64,000 nucleotides of DNA from Sulfurimonas marina (GTDB taxonomy: Bacteria > Campylobacterota > Campylobacteria > Campylobacterales > Sulfurimonadaceae), in contig NZ_CP041165.1 of NCBI RefSeq assembly GCF_014905095.1, positions 248,001 to 312,000 on the forward strand, written 5' to 3'. Positions 27,039 to 35,641 of the stretch are shown here, piece after piece. Positions within the stretch are counted from its first letter, which is position 1; each line of letters begins with the position of its first letter. Made by a program: the position numbers and the translations under genes. The notes under the pieces are model-generated. The model saw nothing but the letters and a program-made list of their open reading frames with translations. It ran no database searches and was not told the DNA's origin.

Positions 27039-27839
27039 ATGAGATATGTTTTTTTAGTACTTTTAATACAGTTTAACCTATTTGCAGGTTTATTAAGTTC
27101 AAAGATTGTTAATCTTGATCTTGAACAAGGAACTGCAACGATAAATATAGATAAAGTTGATGTAGGGGTAAGCGGTTATGTTGTTCATCATATAACTGCT
27201 GAACATAGCTCTATTTTAAAAAGTTGTGTCGTAAAAAGTTTTGATCCTCAAACTAAAACAGCAGTTGTAGAGATGAAAGAGTTTAACCTCTTAAGAAACA
27301 ACGCACTTCCAAAGGGAAAATGGGAAGTTAAGGTTGGTGATAGTGTAGAACTTGCTTTTGGATATACACGTTCACTTCTAATTGCACCGAGTGAAGAGAT
27401 CTATTATCAGATCTCAAAATCTGTAAAGACTCAGTGGGTGCATCCTGATATTTTTGCAACACTTTTATCGATGCATGGGCATCCGACACCACTTCAAGAG
27501 GATTTTAGCGATATTGCTACAGCTTCAAGTGCAGGATTATTATTTATCTATTTAGACCAAAAGCTTTATACTGTAGATATCAAAAGTTTTAAAATTTTAT
27601 ATATAAGCGATGCTCCGCTAACACAAGATAAAGAACAACTTCCATTTTACTCAAGAGTTGAGACAATAGAAGATTCATGGTTTGGTGAGGGTAGTGATGA
27701 ACTTGAAAGTTATGAGCCCCATTACTATGAACTTTTAGTACAAAATAACAACACAAATAAAACGTTATATGAGACGATAAAAAATAGTAAAAATGAAGAG
27801 ATAAACTCTTTAGTTGAACAATTTAAGATTGGAGAATAG
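27039..27839 (+). CDS. PgbA N-terminal domain-like envelope protein
   Basis: 266 residues with a signal peptide (MRYVFLVLLIQFNLFAG). It resembles the N-terminal domain of the Helicobacter pylori plasminogen-binding proteins PgbA/PgbB, and its place beside glcD matches HP0508-HP0509. It is shorter than PgbA and ends EQFKIGE, without the lysine-rich tail used to bind plasminogen. Its own role is unknown; the peptidoglycan-remodelling neighbour suggests the envelope. glcD starts at the next base after the stop. Confidence 0.75.
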   Translation: MRYVFLVLLIQFNLFAGLLSSKIVNLDLEQGTATINIDKVDVGVSGYVVHHITAEHSSILKSCVVKSFDPQTKTAVVEMKEFNLLRNNALPKGKWEVKVGDSVELAFGYTRSLLIAPSEEIYYQISKSVKTQWVHPDIFATLLSMHGHPTPLQEDFSDIATASSAGLLFIYLDQKLYTVDIKSFKILYISDAPLTQDKEQLPFYSRVETIEDSWFGEGSDELESYEPHYYELLVQNNNTNKTLYETIKNSKNEEINSLVEQFKIGE

Positions 27840-29225
27840 ATGTTAGATACAAAACATATACAACATTTTACAAAAATAGTTGGCGATGATAATATTTACA
27901 GTGATAAAGCACACCTAATTGCCTACTCTTATGATGCTACACGTGAGCATTTTGAACCTGATGCAGTTATCTTCCCGCGTAATGAGCAAGATGTTAGTGA
28001 GATTTTAAAATATTGTAACGAACATAAGATTGTTATTGTTCCTCGTGGAGCCGGGAGCGGTTTTACGGGTGGTGCACTGCCAAGTAACGGTGGTATTGTG
28101 TTAGCGATGGAAAAACATATGAACAAGATCCTTGAGATCGATATGAAAAATATGGTAGCGATCGTGCAACCGGGTGTTGTAAATATGGACCTCCAAAAAG
28201 CAGTAGAAGAGGTTGGTTTATTCTATCCACCTGATCCTGCATCTCAGGACTACTCAACTATTGGTGGAAATGTAAGTGAAAATGCCGGCGGTATGAGAGC
28301 TGCCAAATATGGAATCACAAAAGATTACGTAATGGCAACTCGTGCAGTACTTCCAAACGGTGATATCATCAAAGCGGGAAAAAGAACGATCAAAGATGTT
28401 GCAGGGTACAACATTAGCGGTATTTTAATAGCAAGTGAAGGGACTCTGGCGGTTCTTACGGAGATTACACTTAAACTTATTCCAAAACCAAAAATGACAA
28501 AAACTGCAATGGGAATCTTTCCAAGTGTAACAGAAGCTATGAATGCCGTATATAAAACTATGGCAAGCGGTGTTACTCCAGTTGCTATGGAGTTCTTAGA
28601 TAACTTAACTATCCGCGCGGTTGAGCAGACTTTCCATAAAGGTTTACCGGTAGATGCTGGTGCACTGCTTGTAACAGATGTTGATGGAAACTTAGAAGAT
28701 GACCTTAACTTTCAGCTAGAACAGATTGAAAAAGTTTTTAAAGAGAACGGCTGTTCTGAATTTAAGATCGCAAAAGACGACAAAGAAGCGGCTGATCTTT
28801 GGTTTGCCCGCCGTAATGCTTCACCGTCATTAAGTGTGTACGGAAGCAAAAAGCTTAACGAAGATGTAACTGTACCTCGTGCAGTTCTTCCTGAACTTCT
28901 AGAGAAGTTCTATGCGATTGCAGAAAAGTACAATGTAAATATTCCGTGTTTTGGACATACAGGTGATGGAAACGTACATACAAACGTTATGGTTGACGGT
29001 AGTGATCCTGAACAAGTAAAGATTGCTTATCAAGCGATCGAAGAGGTTTTCCAGGCAACAGTTGACCTTGGTGGTACACTTTCAGGTGAACACGGAATCG
29101 GGCTTGCAAAAGCACCGTATATGTCAATGGCATTTACACCTGAAGAGATGGCCCTCTTCAAGTCAATCAAACAAGCGTTTGATCCAAACAACATTTTAAA
29201 TCCTGCAAAGATGGGACTCAACTAA
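27840..29225 (+). CDS. glcD: FAD-linked oxidase, GlcD/D-lactate dehydrogenase family
   Basis: 461 residues. The FAD-binding PCMH-type domain shows PRGAGSGFTGGALP and GGNVSENAGGMRAAKYG; the C-terminal cap has HTGDGNVHTNV and SGEHGIGLAKAPY. It oxidises an alpha-hydroxy acid such as glycolate or D-lactate and passes electrons to the quinone pool. GlcE/GlcF partners are not adjacent, so substrate is uncertain. It begins immediately after the PgbA-like stop. Confidence 0.88.
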   Translation: MLDTKHIQHFTKIVGDDNIYSDKAHLIAYSYDATREHFEPDAVIFPRNEQDVSEILKYCNEHKIVIVPRGAGSGFTGGALPSNGGIVLAMEKHMNKILEIDMKNMVAIVQPGVVNMDLQKAVEEVGLFYPPDPASQDYSTIGGNVSENAGGMRAAKYGITKDYVMATRAVLPNGDIIKAGKRTIKDVAGYNISGILIASEGTLAVLTEITLKLIPKPKMTKTAMGIFPSVTEAMNAVYKTMASGVTPVAMEFLDNLTIRAVEQTFHKGLPVDAGALLVTDVDGNLEDDLNFQLEQIEKVFKENGCSEFKIAKDDKEAADLWFARRNASPSLSVYGSKKLNEDVTVPRAVLPELLEKFYAIAEKYNVNIPCFGHTGDGNVHTNVMVDGSDPEQVKIAYQAIEEVFQATVDLGGTLSGEHGIGLAKAPYMSMAFTPEEMALFKSIKQAFDPNNILNPAKMGLN

Positions 29226-29226
29226 A

Positions 29227-30090
29227 ATGAACTTACGAGCTTCTGAACTTTACAAACAGGTTAAACTTTTTGTTTTATCGTTTGTAGATAAGGAGCTCAC
29301 TCTTTTTGCCGCATCGCTTAGTTTCTATACTATTTTTACGATTATTCCTCTGCTTATCATTATGATGTCTTTACTTACATCATTACCAAGTTTTCAAGAA
29401 CACTATGAGAGTATAAAAGGGTTTATCTTTTCAAACCTTATGCCTGTACAATCGGAAGTTATAATTAGTAAAATTGATGGCTTTTTAGCAAATTCCGCGA
29501 AAATGGGAATTATGAGTTTAGCTGCTGTTTTAGTGGCATCTCTGCTGTTTTTCAAAAACTTTGAATATATCGCAAATAAAATTTTTCATGCAGAATCAAG
29601 AGGCTTATGGGAGTCGATTACAACATACTGGACTATGATGACACTCACACCTATCGGACTCGGGATATCGTTTTATATTACAGGAAAGATTGCGGCTCTT
29701 ATGGCTTCAAATGAGCTTACATCAGGTTTTAATATCCTTCCTCTTATTCCATACTTGATTATTTGGGGAGTTTTCTTTCTTATCTTTCAAATAGGGCCAA
29801 ATGCGAAGGTGAATCCCCGTGCATCGGCTATTAGTTCATTAATCGTTTCAGTGATATTCAGCATCAGTAAAAACGGTTTTATCTATTATGTATTTTTAAA
29901 TAAGTCATACGCTACGATGTACGGTTCTTTTGCAATAGTGATGTTCCTGTTTTTATGGATATATGTCTCTTGGATCATCTTCTTATACGGTCTGAAATTA
30001 TGTCACATTATAGACAGCATATATAAAAACAGACAAAGCAAAGATATTGAGAATGTAAAACAGAACTCTGTTGTAGATACTGCCGAGTGA
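29227..30090 (+). CDS. YihY/BrkB-family inner membrane protein
   Basis: 287 residues with about six transmembrane segments and the YihY/UPF0761 pattern (LFAASLSFYTIFTIIPLLI near the start, GSFAIVMFLFLWIYVSW near the end). The substrate is unknown despite the old name ribonuclease BN. It starts 1 base after glcD. Its last 93 bases overlap the convergent comEC gene, so its hydrophilic tail (KNRQSKDIENVKQ) shares DNA with the ComEC C-terminus. Confidence 0.85.
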   Translation: MNLRASELYKQVKLFVLSFVDKELTLFAASLSFYTIFTIIPLLIIMMSLLTSLPSFQEHYESIKGFIFSNLMPVQSEVIISKIDGFLANSAKMGIMSLAAVLVASLLFFKNFEYIANKIFHAESRGLWESITTYWTMMTLTPIGLGISFYITGKIAALMASNELTSGFNILPLIPYLIIWGVFFLIFQIGPNAKVNPRASAISSLIVSVIFSISKNGFIYYVFLNKSYATMYGSFAIVMFLFLWIYVSWIIFLYGLKLCHIIDSIYKNRQSKDIENVKQNSVVDTAE

Positions 30091-31284
30091 TACACCGATA
30101 AACAGCCATAATATTTTCTGATCAAGAACTACAACAGTTCCAAAATCTGCACTCTTTAATAGCATTACTAAAAGTGGATCAAATAGACTTCCCAATCCAA
30201 CTATATGCAATACTAATGAAAATGGATAGAACAGTGTAAAGAGTGTCGTGTGGATGATCGAGAGTGGATGCAGATATGAAAAGTTTCCAAATAGTGTTAG
30301 AGAGTATGGAAGTATCAAGAGATAGACAAAGATAGGCAGGAGAAAAAACTGATACACTTTACCTAGTTTTTGAAAATAGATAAAAAACAGAAATATATAA
30401 AACACACCTGCTACACTTAGCCATAATCCGATATTAAAAAAAAGATGTGGAAAAAGTGCCAGAATTAACAAAATAGTCAAGAGCAGTGTCTGCATAGAGA
30501 TAATTTTAATTCCCCGATCGTAGAGAAAAAATCCTATTAATAACATTACAAAAGCACGAAGCAAAGAGGGCGGTGATTCTAAAAAGAGGGTATAGAATAA
30601 TAAAACCGTCGCGATAATAAAAAAACTATCTATTTTATAGCTCCTGTAGGGAAAGTAGTTGTTGTGAAAAACTCTATAGGGGTATTTGAGTAGAAAATAG
30701 AGCAGGGCTGAGAGTACCCCTAAATGAAAGCCACTAATTGCTATGAGATGGGATAACCCTAAAGTGGAAAATGTTGTTTGAAGTTTTCTCGGTAATGGTT
30801 TTGCAAGATAGAGCGCTTCATAGATATTTGTAAGCTCTTTATCTTTATGCTGCTTTTTTATAAATTGTGAAAGCTTATCTTTTGTAGTAGTGGAGTTGTT
30901 AATTTTTAAAATCTTACTAAAGGCAAAAAATCCTTTGATGTACTCCATAAAGGTGATATTACCAATCTCTCCTGTAAAGATTTCAAGGTGTATCTCTTTA
31001 GAGATGATGTTAGGAAGATCTTTCTTTGCAATCGTATAAAAGGTATATCCCTCGGATGCTTTTAGCTTTAATACCTGGTAGTGTTTTGTTTTCCTGGTTT
31101 TTGTCAGTTTAGTTTTATTATATTGTTTTAAAACAGTAGCATCTACAAGAGCAGAGTCAAATTTTATAAGTTGTTTGTATTTGTAGTATTCATAAGAGAG
31201 GTTGAGTGTTAGAAGTATAAAAAAGAGAAGAAAAAGAGAGAACCACTCCTTCTTTGTTTGAAGCAGTTCTACTCTCTCTATCAT
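29998..31284 (-). CDS. comEC: ComEC/Rec2-family DNA uptake channel
   Basis: 428 residues, short form without the C-terminal metallo-beta-lactamase domain, like Helicobacter ComEC. The competence-domain motif LSHLIAISGFHLGVLSALLY is clear, followed by many membrane segments. It carries single-stranded DNA across the inner membrane. It lies 4 bases after dnaB, the same pairing as HP1361-HP1362. The 3' end overlaps the YihY-family gene by 93 bases. Confidence 0.9.
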   Translation of the reverse strand: MIERVELLQTKKEWFSLFLLFFILLTLNLSYEYYKYKQLIKFDSALVDATVLKQYNKTKLTKTRKTKHYQVLKLKASEGYTFYTIAKKDLPNIISKEIHLEIFTGEIGNITFMEYIKGFFAFSKILKINNSTTTKDKLSQFIKKQHKDKELTNIYEALYLAKPLPRKLQTTFSTLGLSHLIAISGFHLGVLSALLYFLLKYPYRVFHNNYFPYRSYKIDSFFIIATVLLFYTLFLESPPSLLRAFVMLLIGFFLYDRGIKIISMQTLLLTILLILALFPHLFFNIGLWLSVAGVFYIFLFFIYFQKLGKVYQFFLLPIFVYLLILPYSLTLFGNFSYLHPLSIIHTTLFTLFYPFSLVLHIVGLGSLFDPLLVMLLKSADFGTVVVLDQKILWLFIGVSLGSIYNRVLFYILNIFALSVFIYAVYNVT

Positions 31285-31288
31285 GATG

Positions 31289-32743
31289 TTACAGTGTCGG
31301 CATCTCTATTTTATCAGCTCCGCCAACATCTATATTTGCCGATTTTGTATCGACGTTTTCATAGACAAATTCGGTAGCCTGTGCAAAACTCGGTTGATCG
31401 ATAAAGCGGGTAAGCTTTTTCTGGAATACCAGTTTAACATGTCCCGTTGGACCGTTTCTCTGTTTTCCGATGATGATTTCAGCTTCCTCCTCCTCTTTTT
31501 CAACATAGGTTGGAGTAAACTCTTTTCCTTCAGCTTTTGCAGCTTTTTCACGCTCTTTTTCTTCTTTGTAGAGGTATACATCATCACGGTACACAAAGAG
31601 GATAATATCGGCATCCTGCTCAATAGAACCAGATTCACGAATATCACTCAGCATCGGACGTTTATCATTTCTAGATTCAAGTCCACGATTGAGCTGTGAG
31701 AGTGCTACGATAGGAATCCCAAGTTCACGGGCAAGCATCTTTAATCCACGAGAGATATCTGAAACCTGTAAGTGACGGTCTTGGTTTCCAATCCCCTGCA
31801 TAATTTGGAGGTAATCAATAACTGCCATTTCGATTTCCGGATGTTGTGCTTTTAGTTTTCTTAGTTTTGAACGAAGTTGATTAATGTTTACACTACCTGT
31901 GTCATCTACAAAAAGCTTAGCATTGTTCATCTGATCAATTGCTCCGTTTAACTGACTCCACTGCTCATCACTCATATCCCCGACACGTAGTTTTTGCAGT
32001 GGAATAGAAGTTTGAATAGAGAGCATTCTAAGCATTAACTGTTCAGCCGGCATCTCTAATGAGAAAAATGCCACACCCTTATCCTGCATGATAAGATTGT
32101 GAACCGTATTTAAAATAAATGAAGTTTTTCCCATCGCAGGACGAGCGGCAACGATGACCAAGTCCCCTTTACCAAAACCTGTCGTCATTTTGTTGAGGTC
32201 TTTAAAACCAGTATCTACACCAACAAGTACAGAATTACCGCGAGCTTTCATCTCTTTGATATATTCCATTGTTGCAAATGTCATGGTCGGAGAGTCAAGG
32301 AAGTCGCTTGTTTGGTTGTCTTGCGTAATCTCATAGAGCTTTTTCTCTACAATATCTACAACATCAGCTGATGGTAACTCCTCTTCAACAGTTACACGTT
32401 TGATCTCTGTTGTAAGAGTTAAGAGGTGACGTTTTAAAGATTTGTCTTTTACTTCATCCACATACGCTTTTGTATTAGAGATAGGGTTGGCTGCTAGAAT
32501 CTCTAAAAGTACCTGCTCATCAAACTTCTTCATTTTGTTGAGCTCTTTTTTAATGAACTCCTCATCGATCGGTAAGTCGTTTTGAAAGAGTGTCATAATC
32601 GCTTTAAAGATATCTTGGTGAGCTGGAAGATAAAAATCATCTACTTTTAACATCACACTGAGATCATCAAACTGTGAAGGTTCAAAAACGATTGAACTCA
32701 GTATACTACGTTCAAAAGCTAAATTATATAGGTTGTCTTGCAT
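31289..32743 (-). CDS. dnaB: Replicative DNA helicase DnaB
   Basis: 484 residues from ATG 32743, which follows GGAG and lies 1 base past the ispG stop; a longer frame to 32809 runs into ispG. It has the N-terminal primase-interaction domain (LYNLAFERSILSS) and a RecA-type motor with Walker A ARPAMGKTSF and the B-type AVIDYLQIM. There is an acidic insert near 420 (KEEEEAEI). It unwinds the fork and is reloaded by PriA. Confidence 0.96.
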   Translation of the reverse strand: MQDNLYNLAFERSILSSIVFEPSQFDDLSVMLKVDDFYLPAHQDIFKAIMTLFQNDLPIDEEFIKKELNKMKKFDEQVLLEILAANPISNTKAYVDEVKDKSLKRHLLTLTTEIKRVTVEEELPSADVVDIVEKKLYEITQDNQTSDFLDSPTMTFATMEYIKEMKARGNSVLVGVDTGFKDLNKMTTGFGKGDLVIVAARPAMGKTSFILNTVHNLIMQDKGVAFFSLEMPAEQLMLRMLSIQTSIPLQKLRVGDMSDEQWSQLNGAIDQMNNAKLFVDDTGSVNINQLRSKLRKLKAQHPEIEMAVIDYLQIMQGIGNQDRHLQVSDISRGLKMLARELGIPIVALSQLNRGLESRNDKRPMLSDIRESGSIEQDADIILFVYRDDVYLYKEEKEREKAAKAEGKEFTPTYVEKEEEEAEIIIGKQRNGPTGHVKLVFQKKLTRFIDQPSFAQATEFVYENVDTKSANIDVGGADKIEMPTL

Positions 32744-32744
32744 A

Positions 32745-33803
32745 TTACTCCTGCCCTGCCATTTTTTCAACTTCATCGACAAATTTGTCAACAAGTTCTT
32801 TTTCATCAAGATTTGCTACAACCTCACCTTTAACCATAACCAAACCTTTTCCTTTTCCGTACGCGATCGCAACATCTGCATGAGCCGCTTCACCGATTGC
32901 ATTTACGACACACCCCATTACACTTACATTGAGTGGTGTTTTAATATGTGCAGTTCTTTTTTCAATCTCACTTACTGCACTTACTAAATCAGCTTCAATT
33001 CTTCCACATGTTGGACAAGAGATGATGTTTAGACCATCAGGTAATGCCCCGCTATCTTTAAGGATTGCACGTCCGACATTGATCTCCTCTTCAAGTTCAC
33101 CAGTAATTGAAACTCTTAAAGTATCTCCGATACCGTCAAGTAAAAGTGCTCCAAGTCCGATCGAGCTTTTTACCGTTGCATGAAAGAGTGTCCCTGCTTC
33201 TGTAACTCCAAGATGGAAAGGGTAGTTGTTTTTAGGGCGAAGCATTCTATAGGCATCAACAGTTCTTTGTACATCACTTGCTTTAAGTGAGATCTTGATA
33301 TCGCTAAAACCTAAATCTTCAAGGTATTTGATGTTGTATTCGGCACTTGCTACCATCGCTTCAGCTGTTTGACCGTATTTGTTATCAAACTCTTTTTCCA
33401 GACTCCCGGCATTTACACCGATTCTAATTGGAAGGTTACGCTCTTGACATGCTTTTACAACTTCAGCAACTTTCTCTTTAGAGCCGATATTTCCAGGATT
33501 GATACGGATACAATCAACAGATTCGGCTGCTATAAGTGCTAGCTTATGGTTGAAGTGTATGTCGGCTACAAGCGGAAGTGAAATTTGTTCTTTGATACTT
33601 TTTAATGCCAATGCATCTTCCATATCGGGAACGGCTACACGAACAATGTCACATCCTGCAAAATGGAGACGGTTGATCTGTTCAACAGTTGCAGCAACAT
33701 TATGAGTATCCGAGTATGTCATTGACTGTACAGAGATAGGTGCATCTCCACCTACAGCAACATCTCCGACATATATTTTTTTCGTTGGGTATCTTTCTAT
33801 CAT
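32745..33803 (-). CDS. ispG: 4-hydroxy-3-methylbut-2-enyl diphosphate synthase
   Basis: 352 residues. It makes HMBPP from MEcPP in the MEP isoprenoid pathway. The [4Fe-4S] cysteines are seen as [13 protein letters not shown] and [12 protein letters not shown] near the C-terminus. It is the upstream partner of dnaB and comEC, with a 1-base gap before dnaB. The spacer upstream holds the long inverted repeat at 33858. Confidence 0.96.
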   Translation of the reverse strand: MIERYPTKKIYVGDVAVGGDAPISVQSMTYSDTHNVAATVEQINRLHFAGCDIVRVAVPDMEDALALKSIKEQISLPLVADIHFNHKLALIAAESVDCIRINPGNIGSKEKVAEVVKACQERNLPIRIGVNAGSLEKEFDNKYGQTAEAMVASAEYNIKYLEDLGFSDIKISLKASDVQRTVDAYRMLRPKNNYPFHLGVTEAGTLFHATVKSSIGLGALLLDGIGDTLRVSITGELEEEINVGRAILKDSGALPDGLNIISCPTCGRIEADLVSAVSEIEKRTAHIKTPLNVSVMGCVVNAIGEAAHADVAIAYGKGKGLVMVKGEVVANLDEKELVDKFVDEVEKMAGQE

Positions 33804-33857
33804 AAAAAGGATTTTAGCTTGTTTGATATAAAAAAGTGGTTAATTTTTTAAGTCATA

Positions 33858-33886
33858 TTTTTAGCCCGTATTTTACGGGCTAAAAA
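33858..33886. repeat. 12-bp inverted repeat between ispG and the pentahaem gene
   Basis: TTTTTAGCCCGT (33858-33869) and ACGGGCTAAAAA (33875-33886) are perfect reverse complements with a 5-base loop. It lies 16 bases beyond the cytochrome stop on the minus strand and is probably that message's end. The T-runs lie on the 5' arms and A-runs on the 3' arms, opposite to a textbook terminator, so function is uncertain. Confidence 0.6.
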
Positions 33887-33901
33887 GCATTATTAAAGAG
33901 T

Positions 33902-35557
33902 CTAAAGGTCAAGACTCTTTGTTGTTAAAATTGTAGTTTTTAGTTGTGAAGCATCAAACATAGTTTTAAAACTATTAGATTGCGTAGTGTTGTCTTCAAA
34001 GAGATCTTGAGCAAACGGATAGCTAAGTGTCTGGTAACGTAACTCTACCTCTACACGAGTTGGAGTTGTAGAAAAACTACTTGTATTTATATCGTAAGTT
34101 ACAATGTCTCCACCACCTATAAAGTTTGCATCACCACCATTAGCAGCACCTACAACTGCAATGTCACTTGTGGCTGTTGTTTTATCGAAACCTCTTGGTA
34201 AAAGACGATTGTCTTTTACATAACTTGCTGCACGAAGCAGTGTATATGTTACTTCATTATCACTGTTTTGCATAATCGCTTCATATATTTGCACTTGATC
34301 TTCTGAATTAATAACATCATAATGGGGTTCGTAGGTAGTTTTGTCCATATCACCGTTAGCACCGAAAATGCTTCCGTTAGCATCTACCTTTCCTGATTCA
34401 AATAAGACTGAATCATTTACATCATAAAGTGTAAAGTGAATAAATGCACGACGTGAAGGGAAACTAGTTGGAAGCTTATGCCCCGTATTAGCACTAACAT
34501 TTACATCAATACTGAGTATATTATTTGTTATTCCATTGTCTGTAAGTGTGATCGATGCGGCATTTTGTATAAGCTCATCAGTTTTTGTCAGTGTTTTGGT
34601 AAAGTTTGCACTCTCTACAACACCTAAAGCCGTTTTATTATTGTTAAGAATATCCAGCATCAATTTATTTCCGCCTACAAAATTATGGCGTGAAAAGTTA
34701 TTTCTTGGAGATAAAGTACCGTTGTCCGGACGAGTAGATATAATAACACCATCAGTTTTTTCCATATGACACTCTTGACAGATCGTTGTAGTGCTAAAGT
34801 CACTATGTTCCCATTCGCTATATGGCATCTGCTCAGGAAATTCACTTTCAGCTGTTGTTGAAACCAAATCACCATTACTGTCTACAAATGGCGTTTTAAG
34901 ATTATGACATGTCGCACACATTTTTGATTCACTTATATGACTACTTTGAACAGGTGTATAGTTTAAAGAGTTTTGCATAGGGGTAACGAGAGGGTTAATA
35001 AACTGTCCGTAGATCTCACGATTTGAATTGATTGAGTAGCCTCCTGAAAAACCATCAAGTGTACCAAGGTTTGTCGCATCTATTTGATGGCAAAGTGCAC
35101 AGCTTACTCCGTTCATAGCTTCATTGTAATGGGCATTAGAACTGTTTAAAAATCCATTCTCAAAGACTTTTATTTCATCACTGAGATAATGTGCTTCATA
35201 ATTTGCCATAGGGGCATGACATTTTGTACATTTGTCGTTGATAGTAGTGTTAAGATCGGGATTACGTTTGAGCTCTGATGCAACTTTTGCTTTCCATAAC
35301 GGATCTTTAGAAGAATTCCCCATCATAGTAGCTGCCCAATCACTTTCAATAGAGACATCTGCTCCATTTCCATCAACAATGCCGTTATGACAAAGCGCAC
35401 AGTTTTGTGAGCCAGAAAAATGTGTAGAGGTGAAAGCTCTATCTTCAGATACTATTGTTGTCGTAGTATTTTCTGAAGAACCTCCACCACCGCAAGCTGT
35501 AAAAAATATTGTTGTAAAAATTAATGACGAAGAGAGAATAATTGAAAATTTATTCAT
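33902..35557 (-). CDS. Pentahaem c-type cytochrome lipoprotein
   Basis: 551 residues. The lipobox FTAC gives Cys22, followed by GGGGSS. Five CxxCH sites are at 53-57, 110-114, 153-157, 214-218 and 260-264 (CALCH, CTKCH, CALCH, CATCH, CQECH). Past residue 270 a beta-rich part with GHKLPTSFPSRRAFIHFTL follows, a pattern seen also in the 47717 cytochrome. This is the cytochrome c554-like family, probably an electron carrier or reductase facing the periplasm. It lies 84 bases after the copper receptor gene, on the same strand. Confidence 0.85.
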   Translation of the reverse strand: MNKFSIILSSSLIFTTIFFTACGGGGSSENTTTTIVSEDRAFTSTHFSGSQNCALCHNGIVDGNGADVSIESDWAATMMGNSSKDPLWKAKVASELKRNPDLNTTINDKCTKCHAPMANYEAHYLSDEIKVFENGFLNSSNAHYNEAMNGVSCALCHQIDATNLGTLDGFSGGYSINSNREIYGQFINPLVTPMQNSLNYTPVQSSHISESKMCATCHNLKTPFVDSNGDLVSTTAESEFPEQMPYSEWEHSDFSTTTICQECHMEKTDGVIISTRPDNGTLSPRNNFSRHNFVGGNKLMLDILNNNKTALGVVESANFTKTLTKTDELIQNAASITLTDNGITNNILSIDVNVSANTGHKLPTSFPSRRAFIHFTLYDVNDSVLFESGKVDANGSIFGANGDMDKTTYEPHYDVINSEDQVQIYEAIMQNSDNEVTYTLLRAASYVKDNRLLPRGFDKTTATSDIAVVGAANGGDANFIGGGDIVTYDINTSSFSTTPTRVEVELRYQTLSYPFAQDLFEDNTTQSNSFKTMFDASQLKTTILTTKSLDL

Positions 35558-35609
35558 AAGTTTGCCTTGTTGTATTTTGCTATTGTCTTAAGCAAGTGTT
35601 AGTGAAGTC

Positions 35610-35630
35610 TTAGCACCGAAAAGGTGCTAA
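35610..35630 (-). terminator. Hairpin between the TonB receptor and pentahaem genes
   Basis: TTAGCACC (35610-35617) and GGTGCTAA (35623-35630) make a perfect 8-bp stem. On the minus strand T7 comes before the stem, not after, so it is not a classic terminator. It lies 12 bases past the receptor stop and 53 bases before the cytochrome start, and may limit read-through. Confidence 0.5.
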
Positions 35631-35641
35631 AAAAAGTAGTT

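Noticed and set aside
32744-32809. Extended dnaB N-terminus reading into ispG
   Set aside because: GGAG precedes the ATG at 32743, and the extra residues are not DnaB-like.
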